Origin: Bifidobacterium felsineum
Lineage (GTDB): Bacteria > Actinomycetota > Actinomycetes > Actinomycetales > Bifidobacteriaceae
Direction: 5' to 3'
NCBI RefSeq assembly: GCF_002802915.1
Contig: NZ_PEBJ01000001.1
Coordinates: 496,001-560,000, forward strand
Length of the DNA: 64,000 nucleotides
The translations under genes and the position numbers were made by a program. Shown here in pieces: positions 43,108 through 52,890 of this stretch; the first letter of the stretch is position 1; the number at the start of each line of letters is the position of its first letter. The notes under the pieces are model-generated. The model did no database searches and was not told the DNA's origin. It worked only from the letters and a program-made list of their open reading frames with translations.

Positions 43108-43476
43108 ATGATTCAGCAGGAAACGCGGCTTCATGTCGCCGACAACACGGGTGCGAAGGAACTCCTCGCCATCCGAGTGCTCGGCGGATCGAAGCGACGC
43201 TATGCCGGCATCGGCGACGTGATCGTCGCCTCCGTCAAGGACGCCATTCCTGGCGGGTCGGTCAAGAAGGGCGATGTGGTTAAGGCTGTCGTCGTCCGTA
43301 CTGTCAAGGAATCCCGTCGTGCGGACGGTTCCTACATCAAGTTCGACGAGAACGCCGCCGTCATTCTCGGCTCCGGCCGTGAACCGAAGGGCACTCGTAT
43401 CTTCGGACCGGTTGGTCGTGAACTGCGTGAGCACAAGTTCATGAAGATCGTGTCCCTCGCCCCGGAGGTGATCTGA
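43108..43476 (+). CDS. rplN: 50S ribosomal protein L14
   Basis: 122 residues; begins [20 protein letters not shown] and contains [20 protein letters not shown], typical of L14. First gene of the spc set; TAAGGAG precedes the ATG. Confidence 0.98.
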
Positions 43477-43477
43477 C

Positions 43478-43813
43478 ATGGTAGCCAAGATCAAGAGCGG
43501 CGATCTGGTCAAAGTCATCCGCGGCAAGGACCGTGGTAAGGAAGGCACCGTCAAGCAGGTGCTCTCCAACGACCGCCTGATCGTTGAAGGCGTTCAGATC
43601 GTCAAGAAGCACGTGCGTGCCACCCAGCAGGGTCAGCAGGCCGGCATCGTGGCCACCGAGGCTCCGATTCATCGCTCTAACGTGATGGTCATCGACCCGG
43701 AGACCAAGCAGCCTACCCGCGTGGGTGTCACCATCAAGGAAGAGGCGCGTGACGGCAAGGTCAAGACCGTGCGCGTGCGCGTCGCCAAGAAGTCCGGAAA
43801 GGAGCTGGCATGA
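43478..43813 (+). CDS. rplX: 50S ribosomal protein L24
   Basis: 111 residues; [20 protein letters not shown] is the KOW motif of L24, an assembly initiator of the large subunit. GGAGG is inside the end of rplN; the stop overlaps the rplE ATG. Confidence 0.98.
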   Translation: MVAKIKSGDLVKVIRGKDRGKEGTVKQVLSNDRLIVEGVQIVKKHVRATQQGQQAGIVATEAPIHRSNVMVIDPETKQPTRVGVTIKEEARDGKVKTVRVRVAKKSGKELA

Positions 43814-44382
43814 CCGATACCACTGTCGAAGCGCCGGCCACCCCGCGCTTGAAGGTCAAGTACAACGAGCAGATCATCCCTGAGCTCGAGAAGGAGTTCA
43901 AGTACTCCAACCCGATGCAGGTTGCTCGCGTCCAGAAGGTCGTCGTCTCCATGGGCGTTGGCGCCGCAGCACGCGACTCCAAGCTCATCGAAGGTGCCGT
44001 CAAGGACCTCACCCTGATCACCGGCCAGAAGCCGAAGATCACCAAGGCCAAGAAGTCCGTCGCTCAGTTCCATCTGCGTGAAGGCCAGGCCATTGGTGCA
44101 TACGTCACCCTGCGCGGCGACCGTATGTGGGAGTTCCTGGATCGTCTGCTGACCCTCGCGCTGCCTCGTATCCGCGACTTCCGCGGTATCAACGGTCACC
44201 AGTTCGATGGCCAGGGCAACTACAACTTTGGTCTCACCGAGCAGTCCATGTTCCACGAGATTGATCCGGATTCGATCGATCACGTGCGCGGTATGGACAT
44301 CACTGTGGTGACCTCCACCAAGGACGACAAGGAAGCTTACGCACTGCTCAAGCAGCTGGGCTTCCCCTTCAAGGAGAACTGA
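43810..44382 (+). CDS. rplE: 50S ribosomal protein L5
   Basis: 190 residues; [40 protein letters not shown] and [20 protein letters not shown] identify L5, a 5S rRNA binder. Starts with ATGA overlap on rplX. Confidence 0.98.
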   Translation: MTDTTVEAPATPRLKVKYNEQIIPELEKEFKYSNPMQVARVQKVVVSMGVGAAARDSKLIEGAVKDLTLITGQKPKITKAKKSVAQFHLREGQAIGAYVTLRGDRMWEFLDRLLTLALPRIRDFRGINGHQFDGQGNYNFGLTEQSMFHEIDPDSIDHVRGMDITVVTSTKDDKEAYALLKQLGFPFKEN

Positions 44383-44383
44383 T

Positions 44384-44569
44384 ATGGCAAAAACCGCTCT
44401 TAAGAACAAGGCGGCCGGCAAGCCGAAGTTCAAGGTCCGCGCTTACACGCGCTGCCAGGTCTGCGGTCGTCCCCACTCCGTCTACCGCAAGTTCGGCCTG
44501 TGCCGCATCTGCCTTCGTGAGAAGGCTCACCGCGGCGAGCTGCCCGGAGTTACGAAGTCCAGTTGGTAA
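44384..44569 (+). CDS. rpsN: 30S ribosomal protein S14 (zinc-binding type Z)
   Basis: 61 residues with the four-Cys zinc motif ([20 protein letters not shown]), the short type Z form common in actinobacteria and Firmicutes. One base after rplE. Confidence 0.98.
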   Translation: MAKTALKNKAAGKPKFKVRAYTRCQVCGRPHSVYRKFGLCRICLREKAHRGELPGVTKSSW

Positions 44570-44595
44570 ACATCGACGCTGAAGGTCCGCGGCCA

Positions 44596-44617
44596 GTTCC
44601 GCCCGTGAGGGCGGAAC
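44596..44617 (+). repeat. 9-bp hairpin with GTGA (GNRA) tetraloop between rpsN and rpsH
   Basis: GTTCCGCCC (44596-44604) and GGGCGGAAC (44609-44617) close a GTGA loop. The position before rpsH matches where S8 represses the spc operon in other bacteria, but the S8-binding fold itself was not recognised. Confidence 0.7.
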
Positions 44618-44657
44618 AGCGGCGGAAACCACGGCGAGAAAGGGCATGAAGCCCAAA

Positions 44658-45056
44658 ATGACAATGACAGATCCGATCGCAGACATGCTGACGCGTCTGC
44701 GTAACGCGAGCGCGGCAAAGCACGAAACCGTGGATATGCCGTACTCCAAGTTCAAGGCGAACATCGCCGAGATCCTGAAGCGTGAAGGCTACATCCAGGA
44801 CTTCACCGCCAAGGAAGCCAAGGTCGGCCAGACTCTTGAGGTCACCCTCAAGTACGGTCCGAACGGTGAGCGTTCCATTCAGGGCATCAAGCGCATCTCC
44901 AAGCCGGGCCTGCGTCGTTACGCTAAGTCCGACTCCCTGCCGATGCCGCTCGGTGGCCTGGGTATCGCCATCATCTCGACTTCTTCGGGACTGCTGACTC
45001 AGAAGGAATGCCTCGACCGAGGCATTGGCGGCGAGATTGTCGCCTTCGTGTGGTGA
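44658..45056 (+). CDS. rpsH: 30S ribosomal protein S8
   Basis: 132 residues; [18 protein letters not shown] at the start and [20 protein letters not shown] at the end are the family signatures. The ATG at 44658 gives the conserved N-terminus; an ATG four codons upstream (44646) is possible. It follows a GNRA hairpin. Confidence 0.96.
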   Translation: MTMTDPIADMLTRLRNASAAKHETVDMPYSKFKANIAEILKREGYIQDFTAKEAKVGQTLEVTLKYGPNGERSIQGIKRISKPGLRRYAKSDSLPMPLGGLGIAIISTSSGLLTQKECLDRGIGGEIVAFVW

Positions 45057-45073
45057 GAAAGGAGAGCTGAAAC

Positions 45074-45613
45074 ATGGCATCGCATATTGGTAAGCTCCCC
45101 ATCGCCATTCCTGCTGGCGTTGAAGTCAAGATTGAAGGTCAGAACTTCTCGGCCAAGGGTGCTAAGGGCTCTGATTCCTACGTGATTCCGGAAGGCATCT
45201 CCGCTGCTGTCGAAGGCAACGAGATCGTCGTCACCCCGGCTGATGACCTGCGTCCGACCCGTGCCAAGCACGGTCTGGCTCGCTCCATCATGGCCAGCAT
45301 GGTCAAGGGTGTGCACGATGGCTACTCCAAGACTCTTGAGATCGTCGGCACCGGTTACCGCGCCGTCGCCAAGGGCCAGGGCATCGAGTTCTTCCTCGGC
45401 TACTCCCACACCATCACCGTTAACCCGCCTGAAGGCATCACTCTGAAGGTCACCGACCCCACTCATGTGGTTGTCGAGGGCACTGACAAGCAGGCCGTGG
45501 GCCAGGTTGCCGCCAACATCCGCAAGCTGCGCGCTCCGGAACCCTACAAGGGCAAGGGCGTCAAGTACGCCGATGAGCGCATCCTGCGCAAGGCTGGAAA
45601 GGCTGGTAAGTGA
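45074..45613 (+). CDS. rplF: 50S ribosomal protein L6
   Basis: 179 residues; [20 protein letters not shown] at the start and the signature [19 protein letters not shown] at the end are conserved. Binds near the sarcin-ricin loop. Confidence 0.98.
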   Translation: MASHIGKLPIAIPAGVEVKIEGQNFSAKGAKGSDSYVIPEGISAAVEGNEIVVTPADDLRPTRAKHGLARSIMASMVKGVHDGYSKTLEIVGTGYRAVAKGQGIEFFLGYSHTITVNPPEGITLKVTDPTHVVVEGTDKQAVGQVAANIRKLRAPEPYKGKGVKYADERILRKAGKAGK

Positions 45614-45614
45614 T

Positions 45615-45986
45615 ATGAGCGTTGCAATTCTCGGAAAGGGCAAGAAGGTCGCCCTCAAGCGCCGTCACGCACGTATCCGCAAGCGCATCTCCGGTACCGC
45701 CGAGCGTCCGCGCCTGGTGGTCACCCGCTCCAACCGCCACATGGTTGCCCAGGTGGTCGACGATACCAAGGGCATTACCCTGGTGTCCGCCTCCACCCTG
45801 CAGGCCGATTTCGCCGGCTTCCAGGGCACCAAGGTTGAGGCTGCAAAGAAGGTCGGTGAGCTGATTGCCGACAAGGCCAAGGCCGCCGGCATCACCGAGG
45901 TCGTGTTCGACCGCGGTGGCAACAAGTACACCGGTCGCGTCGCAGCTGTGGCTGAAGGCGCCCGCGAGGGAGGTCTTGCACTGTGA
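45615..45986 (+). CDS. rplR: 50S ribosomal protein L18
   Basis: 123 residues; [20 protein letters not shown], then [20 protein letters not shown], and [20 protein letters not shown] identify this 5S rRNA binder. ATG 45615 follows the rplF stop by one base; the stop overlaps the rpsE GTG. Confidence 0.98.
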   Translation: MSVAILGKGKKVALKRRHARIRKRISGTAERPRLVVTRSNRHMVAQVVDDTKGITLVSASTLQADFAGFQGTKVEAAKKVGELIADKAKAAGITEVVFDRGGNKYTGRVAAVAEGAREGGLAL

Positions 45987-46711
45987 GCGACAACGAAGCA
46001 AAGGAAACCCAAGTGGCTGAAGAAACTCAGAACACTGTGGCGACCGAATCCAACAACGAGGACCGTAAGGGTCGTCGTGGCCAGCGCGGTGAAGGCCGTC
46101 GTGGCGAGCGTCGTAACCGTCGTGAGGAAAACCGCGGCGACGAACTGCTCGATCGCGTGGTGACCATCAACCGTGTGTCCAAGACCCACAAGGGTGGTCG
46201 TACCTTCAGCTTTGCCGCCCTCGTGGTGGTCGGCGATGGTAACGGCACCGTGGGTGTCGGCTACGGCAAGTCCCGTGAGGTCCCGGCCGCCATCGCCAAG
46301 GGCCAGCTCGACGCCAAGAAGCACATGTTCTCTGTGCCTCGCGTCCGCGGCACCATCACCCACCCGGTTCAGGGCCACGATGCTGCAGGCACCGTTCTGC
46401 TGCGTCCGGCTGCCCCGGGTACCGGCGTAATCGCTGGTGGCTCCGTGCGCGCCGTCATGGAATGCGCCGGCATCACCGACGTGCTGTCCAAGTCCATGGG
46501 CTCCGCCACCGCCGTGAACGTTGTTCGCGCTACTGTGGACGCCCTCAAGCAGCTCGAGGAGCCGGAGGAGATCGCCGCTCGCCGTGGCCTGTCCCTCAAC
46601 GAAGTCGCTCCTGACGCCCTGCTGCGTGCCCGTGCCGCCGGCATCGCCGAGGCTCGCAAGGCTCGCGAAGAGGCTGCTGCCAAGGCTGCCGAAGAGAAGG
46701 ACGGTGAGTGA
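45983..46711 (+). CDS. rpsE: 30S ribosomal protein S5
   Basis: 242 residues, GTG start overlapping rplR (GTGA). The core [20 protein letters not shown] and [16 protein letters not shown], then [19 protein letters not shown], is typical. About 55 N-terminal residues form a highly charged Glu/Arg-rich extension ([20 protein letters not shown]). Confidence 0.98.
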   Translation: MSDNEAKETQVAEETQNTVATESNNEDRKGRRGQRGEGRRGERRNRREENRGDELLDRVVTINRVSKTHKGGRTFSFAALVVVGDGNGTVGVGYGKSREVPAAIAKGQLDAKKHMFSVPRVRGTITHPVQGHDAAGTVLLRPAAPGTGVIAGGSVRAVMECAGITDVLSKSMGSATAVNVVRATVDALKQLEEPEEIAARRGLSLNEVAPDALLRARAAGIAEARKAREEAAAKAAEEKDGE

Positions 46712-46716
46712 TTATC

Positions 46717-46902
46717 ATGGCTAAGAACCTGAAGATTACCCTGCACCACGGCCTCGTGAACCGTACCCCGGCTCAGCGTGCTACCGCCAAGACCCTCGGT
46801 CTGAACAAGATCGGCAAGACCGTTGTCCGCCCGGACACCCCGGCCAACCGTGGTCTGGTGAACGCCGTGCGTCACCTGGTCACCGTTGAGGAGGTTGACT
46901 GA
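46717..46902 (+). CDS. rpmD: 50S ribosomal protein L30
   Basis: 61 residues; [20 protein letters not shown] and the [19 protein letters not shown] stretch are diagnostic. ATG 46717 gives MAKNL; an upstream start at 46708 is less likely. Confidence 0.97.
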   Translation: MAKNLKITLHHGLVNRTPAQRATAKTLGLNKIGKTVVRPDTPANRGLVNAVRHLVTVEEVD

Positions 46903-46904
46903 TT

Positions 46905-47357
46905 ATGGCAGATAACGAAATCCTGCAGATGCACGACCTGAAGCCTGCTCCGGGCGCCAACAAGGACCGCACCCGCGTGGGCCGCGGTGAAGGCTCCAAG
47001 GGCAAGACCGCCGGTCGTGGCGCCAAGGGCCAGACCAAGCGCAACCATGTGCGTCCTGGCTTCGAAGGTGGCCAGCTGCCGCTGTACATGCGCCTGCCGA
47101 AGCTCCGTGGCTTCAAGAACCCGTTCAAGGTTGAGGCTCAGGTCATCAACATCGCCAAGCTCGTGGAGATCTTCCCCGAGGGCGGCGACGTGACCGCAGC
47201 CGACCTGGTCGCCAAGGGTGCCGTTCGCGGCAACGCCCCGGTGAAGGTTCTGGGCGAAGGCGAGACCACCGTTGCTTTCAACCTCAAGGGTGTGAAGGCA
47301 TCGGCTTCCGCCAAGTCCAAGATCGAAGCTGCTGGCGGCTCCATCTCCGAAGACTGA
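46905..47357 (+). CDS. rplO: 50S ribosomal protein L15
   Basis: 150 residues; [20 protein letters not shown], then [11 protein letters not shown], and [18 protein letters not shown] are the L15 signatures. Last gene before the terminator that separates it from secY. Confidence 0.98.
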   Translation: MADNEILQMHDLKPAPGANKDRTRVGRGEGSKGKTAGRGAKGQTKRNHVRPGFEGGQLPLYMRLPKLRGFKNPFKVEAQVINIAKLVEIFPEGGDVTAADLVAKGAVRGNAPVKVLGEGETTVAFNLKGVKASASAKSKIEAAGGSISED

Positions 47358-47393
47358 GCGTTTTTCGGGGAGCCTAAGCAAGGCTAAGACATA

Positions 47394-47433
47394 GATAAAC
47401 CCCCGCCCGCCGATTGGTGGACGGGGGTTTATC
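47394..47433 (+). terminator. Terminator after rplO
   Basis: GATAAACCCCCGCCC (47394-47408) pairs, with one mismatch, with GGACGGGGGTTTATC (47419-47433). It divides the spc set from secY, which then needs its own promoter in 47434-47554 (TATGCT near 47490 is a weak -10 candidate). Confidence 0.8.
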
Positions 47434-47554
47434 GTTGCCATCGAACGAAAGAAACTCGAGACAAGGGTGTCTTAAGTAGGCACGTTCGACTATGCTCGTT
47501 CGATAGTTTGTGTATTTTTGTGCGTTTGATTCGCACTATAGGGAGGAAATCCAG

Positions 47555-48892
47555 GTGAGGACACTAATCCAGGCCCTGAAGACCAAGGAACTCAGGAAGA
47601 AGATTCTCTTCGTCCTGTTCATCATCATTATTTATCGTATTGGATCGTTCATTCCAACTCCTGGTGTGGATTACAACATCGTGAACGAGTGCATGGCCAA
47701 GATCGGCAGCTCCACTCAGGAGAACTTCATCGGATTGGTGAACCTCTTCTCCGGCGGCGCCATGCTTCAGCTGTCCATTTTCGCACTGGGCGTGATGCCA
47801 TACATCACCGCATCCATTGTGGTGCAGCTGTTGCGCGTGGTGATTCCTCGATTCGAAGCCCTTCATAAGGAAGGCCAGTCCGGCGAGGCCAAGCTCACCC
47901 AGTACACCCGATACCTCACCATCGGTCTGGCAGTGCTGCAGTCCACCACCATTCTGGTCACCGCTCGTTCCGGCGCTCTCTTCAACTACCAGTGCGATCA
48001 GGTGATTCCGGATGGTTCCGTGTGGAACCTGGTCGTCATGGTCCTGATTATGACCGGTGGCACCGGCTTCATCATGTGGATGGCCGAACTCGTAACCGAT
48101 AAGGGCATCGGTCAGGGCATGTCCATCTTGATCTTCATGTCCATCTGCTCCGGCTTCCTGCCGCAGCTGTGGGAGATCGGTTACGGCACCAATGGCACTG
48201 ACGGCAACTGGGGCAAGTTCGCCATCGTGGTTTCCGTGCTCGTGGTCATCCTGATCTTCGTCGACTTTGTGGAACTGTGCCAGCGCCGCGTGCCGGTGCA
48301 GTACACCCGCCGCATGATCGGCCGCAAGATGTACGGTGGCTCCTCCACCTACCTGCCGCTGAAGATCAACATGTCCGGCGTTATCCCACCGATTTTCGCC
48401 TCCTCCATCCTGGCCATCCCGACGTTGATCGCCCAGTTCGGTAAGTCCGATCAGTCCTGGGTCAAGTGGATCAACAACAACCTGGCCAACACCACGTCCG
48501 TGTGGTACATCGCACTGTACGCACTGATGATCGTGTTCTTCTGCTTCTTCTACACATCCATCACCTTCAACCCGGATGAGACGGCAGACAACATGAAGCA
48601 GTACGGTGGCTTCATCCCCGGCATCCGCGCCGGCAACGCCACCAGCCGCTACCTGACCTACGTGATGAACCGTCTCAACACCGTGGGCGCTGTCTACCTG
48701 CTGTTCGTGGCCCTGATTCCAACCGTGCTGATTATGGCGCTGGGCCTCAATGCCCAGTTGCCGTTCGGTGGTACCACGATTCTGATTATCGCCGGCGTCG
48801 GTCTTGATACGCTGCGTCAGGCCAAGGCCCAGACCGAACAGTTCCAGTACACCGGCTTCCTGCTGGAGAACGTGGATCACAAGGAAGGCTGA
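47555..48892 (+). CDS. secY: Preprotein translocase subunit SecY
   Basis: 445 residues, ten hydrophobic helices. Landmarks are YRIGSFIPTPGVD after the first helix start, the plug-region SGGAMLQLSIFALGVMPYIT, and RRVPVQYTRRMIGRKMYGGS before helix 7. SecY forms the membrane channel with SecE and SecG. The GTG at 47555 gives the conserved MRTLIQALKTKELRKKI; GGGAGGAAATCCAG precedes it. In this genome it is separated from rplO by a terminator, unlike the usual rplO-secY coupling. Confidence 0.97.
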   Translation: MRTLIQALKTKELRKKILFVLFIIIIYRIGSFIPTPGVDYNIVNECMAKIGSSTQENFIGLVNLFSGGAMLQLSIFALGVMPYITASIVVQLLRVVIPRFEALHKEGQSGEAKLTQYTRYLTIGLAVLQSTTILVTARSGALFNYQCDQVIPDGSVWNLVVMVLIMTGGTGFIMWMAELVTDKGIGQGMSILIFMSICSGFLPQLWEIGYGTNGTDGNWGKFAIVVSVLVVILIFVDFVELCQRRVPVQYTRRMIGRKMYGGSSTYLPLKINMSGVIPPIFASSILAIPTLIAQFGKSDQSWVKWINNNLANTTSVWYIALYALMIVFFCFFYTSITFNPDETADNMKQYGGFIPGIRAGNATSRYLTYVMNRLNTVGAVYLLFVALIPTVLIMALGLNAQLPFGGTTILIIAGVGLDTLRQAKAQTEQFQYTGFLLENVDHKEG

Positions 48893-48970
48893 CGCCCGCT
48901 TGGCAGGCGCCAGCCCGGTGGGCTGTCGACTGACGGAGCGATCCGTTTCTCGCTTATAACTGAATGCTGA

Positions 48971-48995
48971 ATGGCTCCCTCGATAGGGGAGCCAT
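48971..48995 (+). repeat. Hairpin in the adk leader
   Basis: ATGGCTCCC (48971-48979) pairs with GGGAGCCAT (48987-48995) around a short loop, 37 bp before the adk ATG. A second, less perfect hairpin lies at about 48893-48930. Confidence 0.55.
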
Positions 48996-49032
48996 AACCG
49001 TATCAATAACTCAAATCACAAAGGAGACCACC

Positions 49033-49593
49033 ATGCGTCTGCTCATCATGGGCCCTCAGGGCGTCGGCAAAGGCACTCAGGCTGCTCTGCTCGCCGAGCA
49101 TTTCGGTATTCCGACCATTTCCACCGGTGACATCTTCCGCTATAACATCAAGAACAAGACCGAGCTGGGTCTTGAAGCGATGAGCTACACCGACAAGGGC
49201 GAGCTGGTTCCGGATTCCCTGACCAACAAGATCGTCAAGGATCGTCTGGCCAAGGATGATTGCAAGGATGGCTGGATTCTTGACGGTTACCCGCGTAACG
49301 CCGCTCAGGTTGAGGCCCTCGACCAGATGCTTGAAGAGCTTGGCACCCCGCTTGATCACGTCGTGGCTCTCGAAGCCGACCGCGAAGTGCTGCTGGAGCG
49401 CATGAAGAAGCGCGCCGCCGAGCAGGGCCGCGCCGATGACACCCCGGAAGCCATCGCCAAGCGTCTTGAGACATACGAGAAGGAAACCGCTCCGCTGCTC
49501 GACATCTACAAGTCCCGCGGTCTGCTGGTTCTCGAAAATGGTGTTGGTGAGATCAGCGAAATCAGCCAGCGCATCATTTCCGATCTGAAGTGA
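49033..49593 (+). CDS. adk: Adenylate kinase
   Basis: A 186-residue nucleotide kinase interconverting ATP + AMP and 2 ADP. The P-loop GPQGVGKGTQAAL begins at residue 7; ISTGDIFRYNI, GWILDGYPRNAAQVEAL and the short region KKRAAEQGRADDTPEAIAKR identify it. The protein lacks the long LID insertion, as in other actinobacterial short-form adenylate kinases. AAGGAG precedes ATG 49033. Usual neighbour of secY. Confidence 0.97.
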   Translation: MRLLIMGPQGVGKGTQAALLAEHFGIPTISTGDIFRYNIKNKTELGLEAMSYTDKGELVPDSLTNKIVKDRLAKDDCKDGWILDGYPRNAAQVEALDQMLEELGTPLDHVVALEADREVLLERMKKRAAEQGRADDTPEAIAKRLETYEKETAPLLDIYKSRGLLVLENGVGEISEISQRIISDLK

Positions 49594-49635
49594 GTCACTG
49601 AGTAACTGGCGGGCGCCAATTACCACAGATTTGTC

Positions 49636-49678
49636 CAGTACCTCTATGCGACACGCCGAGTGTTGCATAGAGGTACTG
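49636..49678 (+). terminator. Strong hairpin between adk and infA
   Basis: CAGTACCTCTATGC (49636-49649) pairs perfectly with GCATAGAGGTACTG (49665-49678); inside, ACAC/GTGT pairs further. The tail is CTGTATATG rather than a T-run. Confidence 0.7.
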
Positions 49679-49700
49679 CTGTATATGCCCCTGTATATAT

Positions 49701-49727
49701 TTGACATTTGGTGTGTCTTCGTATGCA
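49701..49727 (+). promoter_or_regulatory. Possible infA promoter
   Basis: TTGACA at 49701-49706 and TATGCA at 49722-49727 with a short 15-bp spacer, 40 bp before the infA ATG. Confidence 0.4.
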
Positions 49728-49766
49728 CCCGTAGTAATTCGTCCAACGATAGGAAACCAGAGGCAT

Positions 49767-49985
49767 ATGGCAAAAGACGGTGTGATTGAAGTCGAAGGTC
49801 AGGTAGTGGAGGCACTGCCGAACGCGATGTTCCGCGTTGAGCTCGAAAACAAGCACATCGTGCTCGCCACCATCTCCGGCAAGATGCGTAAGAACTACAT
49901 TCGTATTCTGCCGCAGGATCGTGTGGTGCTTGAAATGAGCCCCTATGACCTGAACCGCGGACGTATTACGTACCGCTATAAGTAA
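49767..49985 (+). CDS. infA: Translation initiation factor IF-1
   Basis: A 72-residue OB-fold protein: [40 protein letters not shown] and the end [12 protein letters not shown] are conserved. It binds the A site during initiation. Head of the alpha-type operon with rpmJ 21 bp downstream. Confidence 0.98.
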   Translation: MAKDGVIEVEGQVVEALPNAMFRVELENKHIVLATISGKMRKNYIRILPQDRVVLEMSPYDLNRGRITYRYK

Positions 49986-50006
49986 AGGTACAAGTAAAGG
50001 ATAACC

Positions 50007-50120
50007 ATGAAGGTCAGCCCTAGTGTGAAGCGAATCTGCGAGAACTGCCGCGTGATTCGTCGTCACGGCCGCGTCATGGTGATCTGCACCAACCCGCGCC
50101 ACAAGCAGCGTCAGGGCTGA
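50007..50120 (+). CDS. rpmJ: 50S ribosomal protein L36
   Basis: A 37-residue protein beginning [19 protein letters not shown] and ending NPRHKQRQG. Zinc ligands C11, C14, C27 and H32 or so make it the C+ form. AAAGGATAACC precedes the ATG. Too short for most gene finders but clear by homology. Confidence 0.96.
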   Translation: MKVSPSVKRICENCRVIRRHGRVMVICTNPRHKQRQG

Positions 50121-50267
50121 GAGCAGATTCTCCAGCGGCACAAGTAAATAAGGCACTCACTCACAGTGCTTCCCGCAAGGGAACGACACTGAACCACGGG
50201 TACGTAGGCCCGTGCCGGGTAACCGGACGAGCGGGTGCAAGACCTACGGCAACAAGAAGGAATCGCA

Positions 50268-50645
50268 ATGGCACGTCTTGCCGGAGTCGACATCCCCAAT
50301 GAGAAGCGCATCGAGATCGCCCTCACCTACATTTTCGGTGTGGGTCGCACTCGTGCCAAGGAAACGCTTGCCGCGACCGGTATCAACCCGGACATCCGCG
50401 TCAAGGATCTTACCGACGAGCAGCTAATCACGCTGCGTGACTACCTCGAGGCCAACTATAAGATCGAGGGTGATCTGCGTCGTGAAATCGATGCGGATAT
50501 TCGTCGCAAGATTCAGATCAACTGCTACCAAGGCCAGCGTCACCGTAAGGGACTTCCTGTGCGCGGTCAGCGCACCAAGACCAACGCTCGCACCCGTAAG
50601 GGCCCGAAGCGCACGGTCGCCGGAAAGAAGAAGGCCACCAAGTAA
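50268..50645 (+). CDS. rpsM: 30S ribosomal protein S13
   Basis: 125 residues; [20 protein letters not shown] and [20 protein letters not shown] with the basic tail reaching the P site identify S13. AGAAGGA precedes ATG 50268. The 147-bp gap before it holds small hairpins (CACGGG/CCCGTG). Confidence 0.98.
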   Translation: MARLAGVDIPNEKRIEIALTYIFGVGRTRAKETLAATGINPDIRVKDLTDEQLITLRDYLEANYKIEGDLRREIDADIRRKIQINCYQGQRHRKGLPVRGQRTKTNARTRKGPKRTVAGKKKATK

Positions 50646-50731
50646 GCGTGGCATGATCCGAGCCACGGGATGAATGCCATCCCATCGCTCGGACGTAAAC
50701 AACAAAGTTCGTTACTAGGAAACGAGGGTCA

Positions 50732-51130
50732 ATGGCAGCTCCAAAGCAAGCCGCTCGTAAGCCTCGTCGTCGCGATCGCAAGTCGGTCCCGGTCGGCCAG
50801 GCTCACATCAAGTCCACTTTCAACAACACGATCATCTCGATCACCGATCCGTCCGGCGCTGTGGTGTCCTGGGCCTCCGGTGGCGATGTCGGCTTCAAGG
50901 GCTCCCGTAAGTCCACGCCGTACGCTGCTGGTATGGCTGCCGAGTCCGCTGCTCGCAAGGCCATGGAGCACGGTGTCAAGAAGGTCGATGTGTTCGTCAA
51001 GGGCCCGGGTTCCGGTCGTGAAACCGCTATCCGCTCCCTGCAGTCCGCGGGCCTCGAGGTTGGTTCCATCACCGACGTCACCCCGCAAGCCCACAACGGC
51101 GTTCGTCCTCCGAAGCGTCGTCGCGTCTGA
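50732..51130 (+). CDS. rpsK: 30S ribosomal protein S11
   Basis: 132 residues; [20 protein letters not shown] and [20 protein letters not shown], then RPPKRRRV, are diagnostic. In most bacteria rpsD follows, but here rpoA comes next. Confidence 0.98.
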   Translation: MAAPKQAARKPRRRDRKSVPVGQAHIKSTFNNTIISITDPSGAVVSWASGGDVGFKGSRKSTPYAAGMAAESAARKAMEHGVKKVDVFVKGPGSGRETAIRSLQSAGLEVGSITDVTPQAHNGVRPPKRRRV

Positions 51131-51210
51131 GCACTCAGCAATACCAAATCAATCCAAAACCGCTTAACCGGTGAGTGCACCACCGAGTTCAAGCTGAAAG
51201 GATAACCACA

Positions 51211-52206
51211 GTGCTTATTGCACAGCGTCCGACTCTGACCGAGGAATCCCTGAATCCGCAGCGCTCCCGCTTCACCATCGAGCCGCTCGAGCCTGGCTTC
51301 GGCTATACGCTCGGCAACTCGCTGCGTCGCACGCTGCTGAGCTCCATCCCTGGTGCGGCTGTCACCTCCGTGCGTATCTCCGGCGCTCTGCACGAGTTCA
51401 CCACTCTGCCGGGCGTTCAGGAAGACGTCACCGAGATTCTGCTCAACATCAAGGGCATTGTGCTCACCAGCGAATACGACGAGCCTGTGGTCATGTACCT
51501 GCGCAAGAGCGGCAAGGGCGAGGCTACTGCTGGGGATATCACCCCGCCGGCCGGCGTCACCATTGCCAACCCGGATCAGCACATCGCAACCCTCGCTGAA
51601 GATGGCGAACTCGAAATTGAGTTCACTGTCGAGCGTGGCCGTGGCTATGTGCCGGCCCAGATGAACAAGCAGGACAACGGTGAAATCGGCCGTATCCCGG
51701 TCGATTCCATCTACTCCCCGGTGCTCAAGGTGAGCTACAAGGTCGAGGCCACCCGTGTGGAACAGCGCACGGACTTCGACAAGCTCATTCTGGACGTGGA
51801 GACCAAGCCCGCCATCTCCCCGCGTGATGCGGTGGCTTCCGCCGGTTCGACCCTGGTGGAGCTCTTCGGCCTGTGCCGTGAGCTCAACACTCAGGCCGAA
51901 GGTGTTGAGGTTGGCCCGGCCCCGGTGGCCGAAGAGACCAACCCTGAGATGGCCGTTCCGATTGAGGACCTCAACCTGACGCAGCGTTCCTACAACTGCC
52001 TCAAGCGTGAGGGCATCCACACCATCGGTGAGCTTGTCTCCCACACCGAGCAGGACCTGCTCGACATCCGCAATTTCGGTATGAAGTCGATCGATGAGGT
52101 CAAGGAGAAGCTGCAGGCCCTGGGTCTGAGCCTCAAGTCCTCGCCGATGGCCTTCGACACCAATAATCTCGAAGGTGGCACTTTCTTCTCGCCGGAAGAC
52201 GAGTGA
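51211..52206 (+). CDS. rpoA: DNA-directed RNA polymerase subunit alpha
   Basis: 331 residues. The N-terminal dimerisation domain has [20 protein letters not shown] then [10 protein letters not shown]; the C-terminal domain that binds UP elements and activators has [20 protein letters not shown] and [20 protein letters not shown]. The GTG at 51211 gives the conserved [23 protein letters not shown] precedes it. Confidence 0.98.
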   Translation: MLIAQRPTLTEESLNPQRSRFTIEPLEPGFGYTLGNSLRRTLLSSIPGAAVTSVRISGALHEFTTLPGVQEDVTEILLNIKGIVLTSEYDEPVVMYLRKSGKGEATAGDITPPAGVTIANPDQHIATLAEDGELEIEFTVERGRGYVPAQMNKQDNGEIGRIPVDSIYSPVLKVSYKVEATRVEQRTDFDKLILDVETKPAISPRDAVASAGSTLVELFGLCRELNTQAEGVEVGPAPVAEETNPEMAVPIEDLNLTQRSYNCLKREGIHTIGELVSHTEQDLLDIRNFGMKSIDEVKEKLQALGLSLKSSPMAFDTNNLEGGTFFSPEDE

Positions 52207-52234
52207 TCTGCCTCTTTTGACAAACCGTTCGTGG

Positions 52235-52274
52235 AGGCTTGCGGATGTTCGGGCATATGCCCACCTGCAAGCCT
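52235..52274 (+). repeat. Hairpin between rpoA and rplQ
   Basis: AGGCTTGC (52235-52242)/GCAAGCCT (52267-52274) encloses the palindrome GGGCATATGCCC (52251-52262). It could modulate rplQ expression. TTGACA at about 52217 lies just before it. Confidence 0.6.
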
Positions 52275-52297
52275 GACGGACAATAAGGAGTAAACCC

Positions 52298-52804
52298 ATG
52301 CCTACACCTAAGAAGGGCCCGCGTCTGGCTTCCAGCCCTGCGCACGAGCGCCTCATGCTGGCAAACATGGCGACCAGCCTGTTCCAGAACGGCCGCATCA
52401 CCACCACGCTGCCGAAGGCCAAGCGTCTTCGTCCGCTGGCTGAGCGCCTGATCACCTTCGCCAAGCGCGGTGATCTGCACTCCCGCCGTCGCGTGATGCG
52501 CGTCATCCGCAACAAGTCCGTGGTGCACGTGCTGTTCACCCAGATTGCCGAGCAGATGGAGCAGCGTGAGGGTGGCTACACCCGTATCGTCAAGATCGCT
52601 CCGCGCGTTGGCGATTCCTCCCCGGCCGCTGTGATCGAGCTCGTGACCGAGCCGGTTGCCAAGAAGGCCGTCGTGAAGGAAGCCGAAGCTGCCACCAAGG
52701 TTGCCGACGAAGCTCCGGCCGCTGAAGCCGCTGCTACCGAGGCCACCGAGGCTCCCGCTGAGGAGACCGCAGCTGCTGAGGCTCCGGCCGAGAACGCCGA
52801 GTGA
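52298..52804 (+). CDS. rplQ: 50S ribosomal protein L17
   Basis: 168 residues. The core [40 protein letters not shown] and [20 protein letters not shown] is typical. About 45 extra C-terminal residues are almost only Ala, Glu, Thr and Pro, an acidic tail shared in style with S3 of this genome. Confidence 0.97.
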   Translation: MPTPKKGPRLASSPAHERLMLANMATSLFQNGRITTTLPKAKRLRPLAERLITFAKRGDLHSRRRVMRVIRNKSVVHVLFTQIAEQMEQREGGYTRIVKIAPRVGDSSPAAVIELVTEPVAKKAVVKEAEAATKVADEAPAAEAAATEATEAPAEETAAAEAPAENAE

Positions 52805-52836
52805 GCATCGAGCGTCACTAGCGCATAGCTGACAAG

Positions 52837-52873
52837 AGAGAGGGTTGGAATCCAAGTGATTCCAACCCTCTCT
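52837..52873. terminator. Bidirectional terminator between rplQ and truA
   Basis: A 16-bp perfect stem (AGAGAGGGTTGGAATC at 52837-52852 with its complement at 52858-52873) and a 5-nt loop lie between the convergent genes. Confidence 0.88.
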
Positions 52874-52890
52874 TCGTATCTGGATTCTAT

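Noticed and set aside
49701..49727. Confident call of an infA promoter
   Set aside because: The TTGACA is perfect but the nearest -10-like box is only 15 bp away, so it is listed only as possible.
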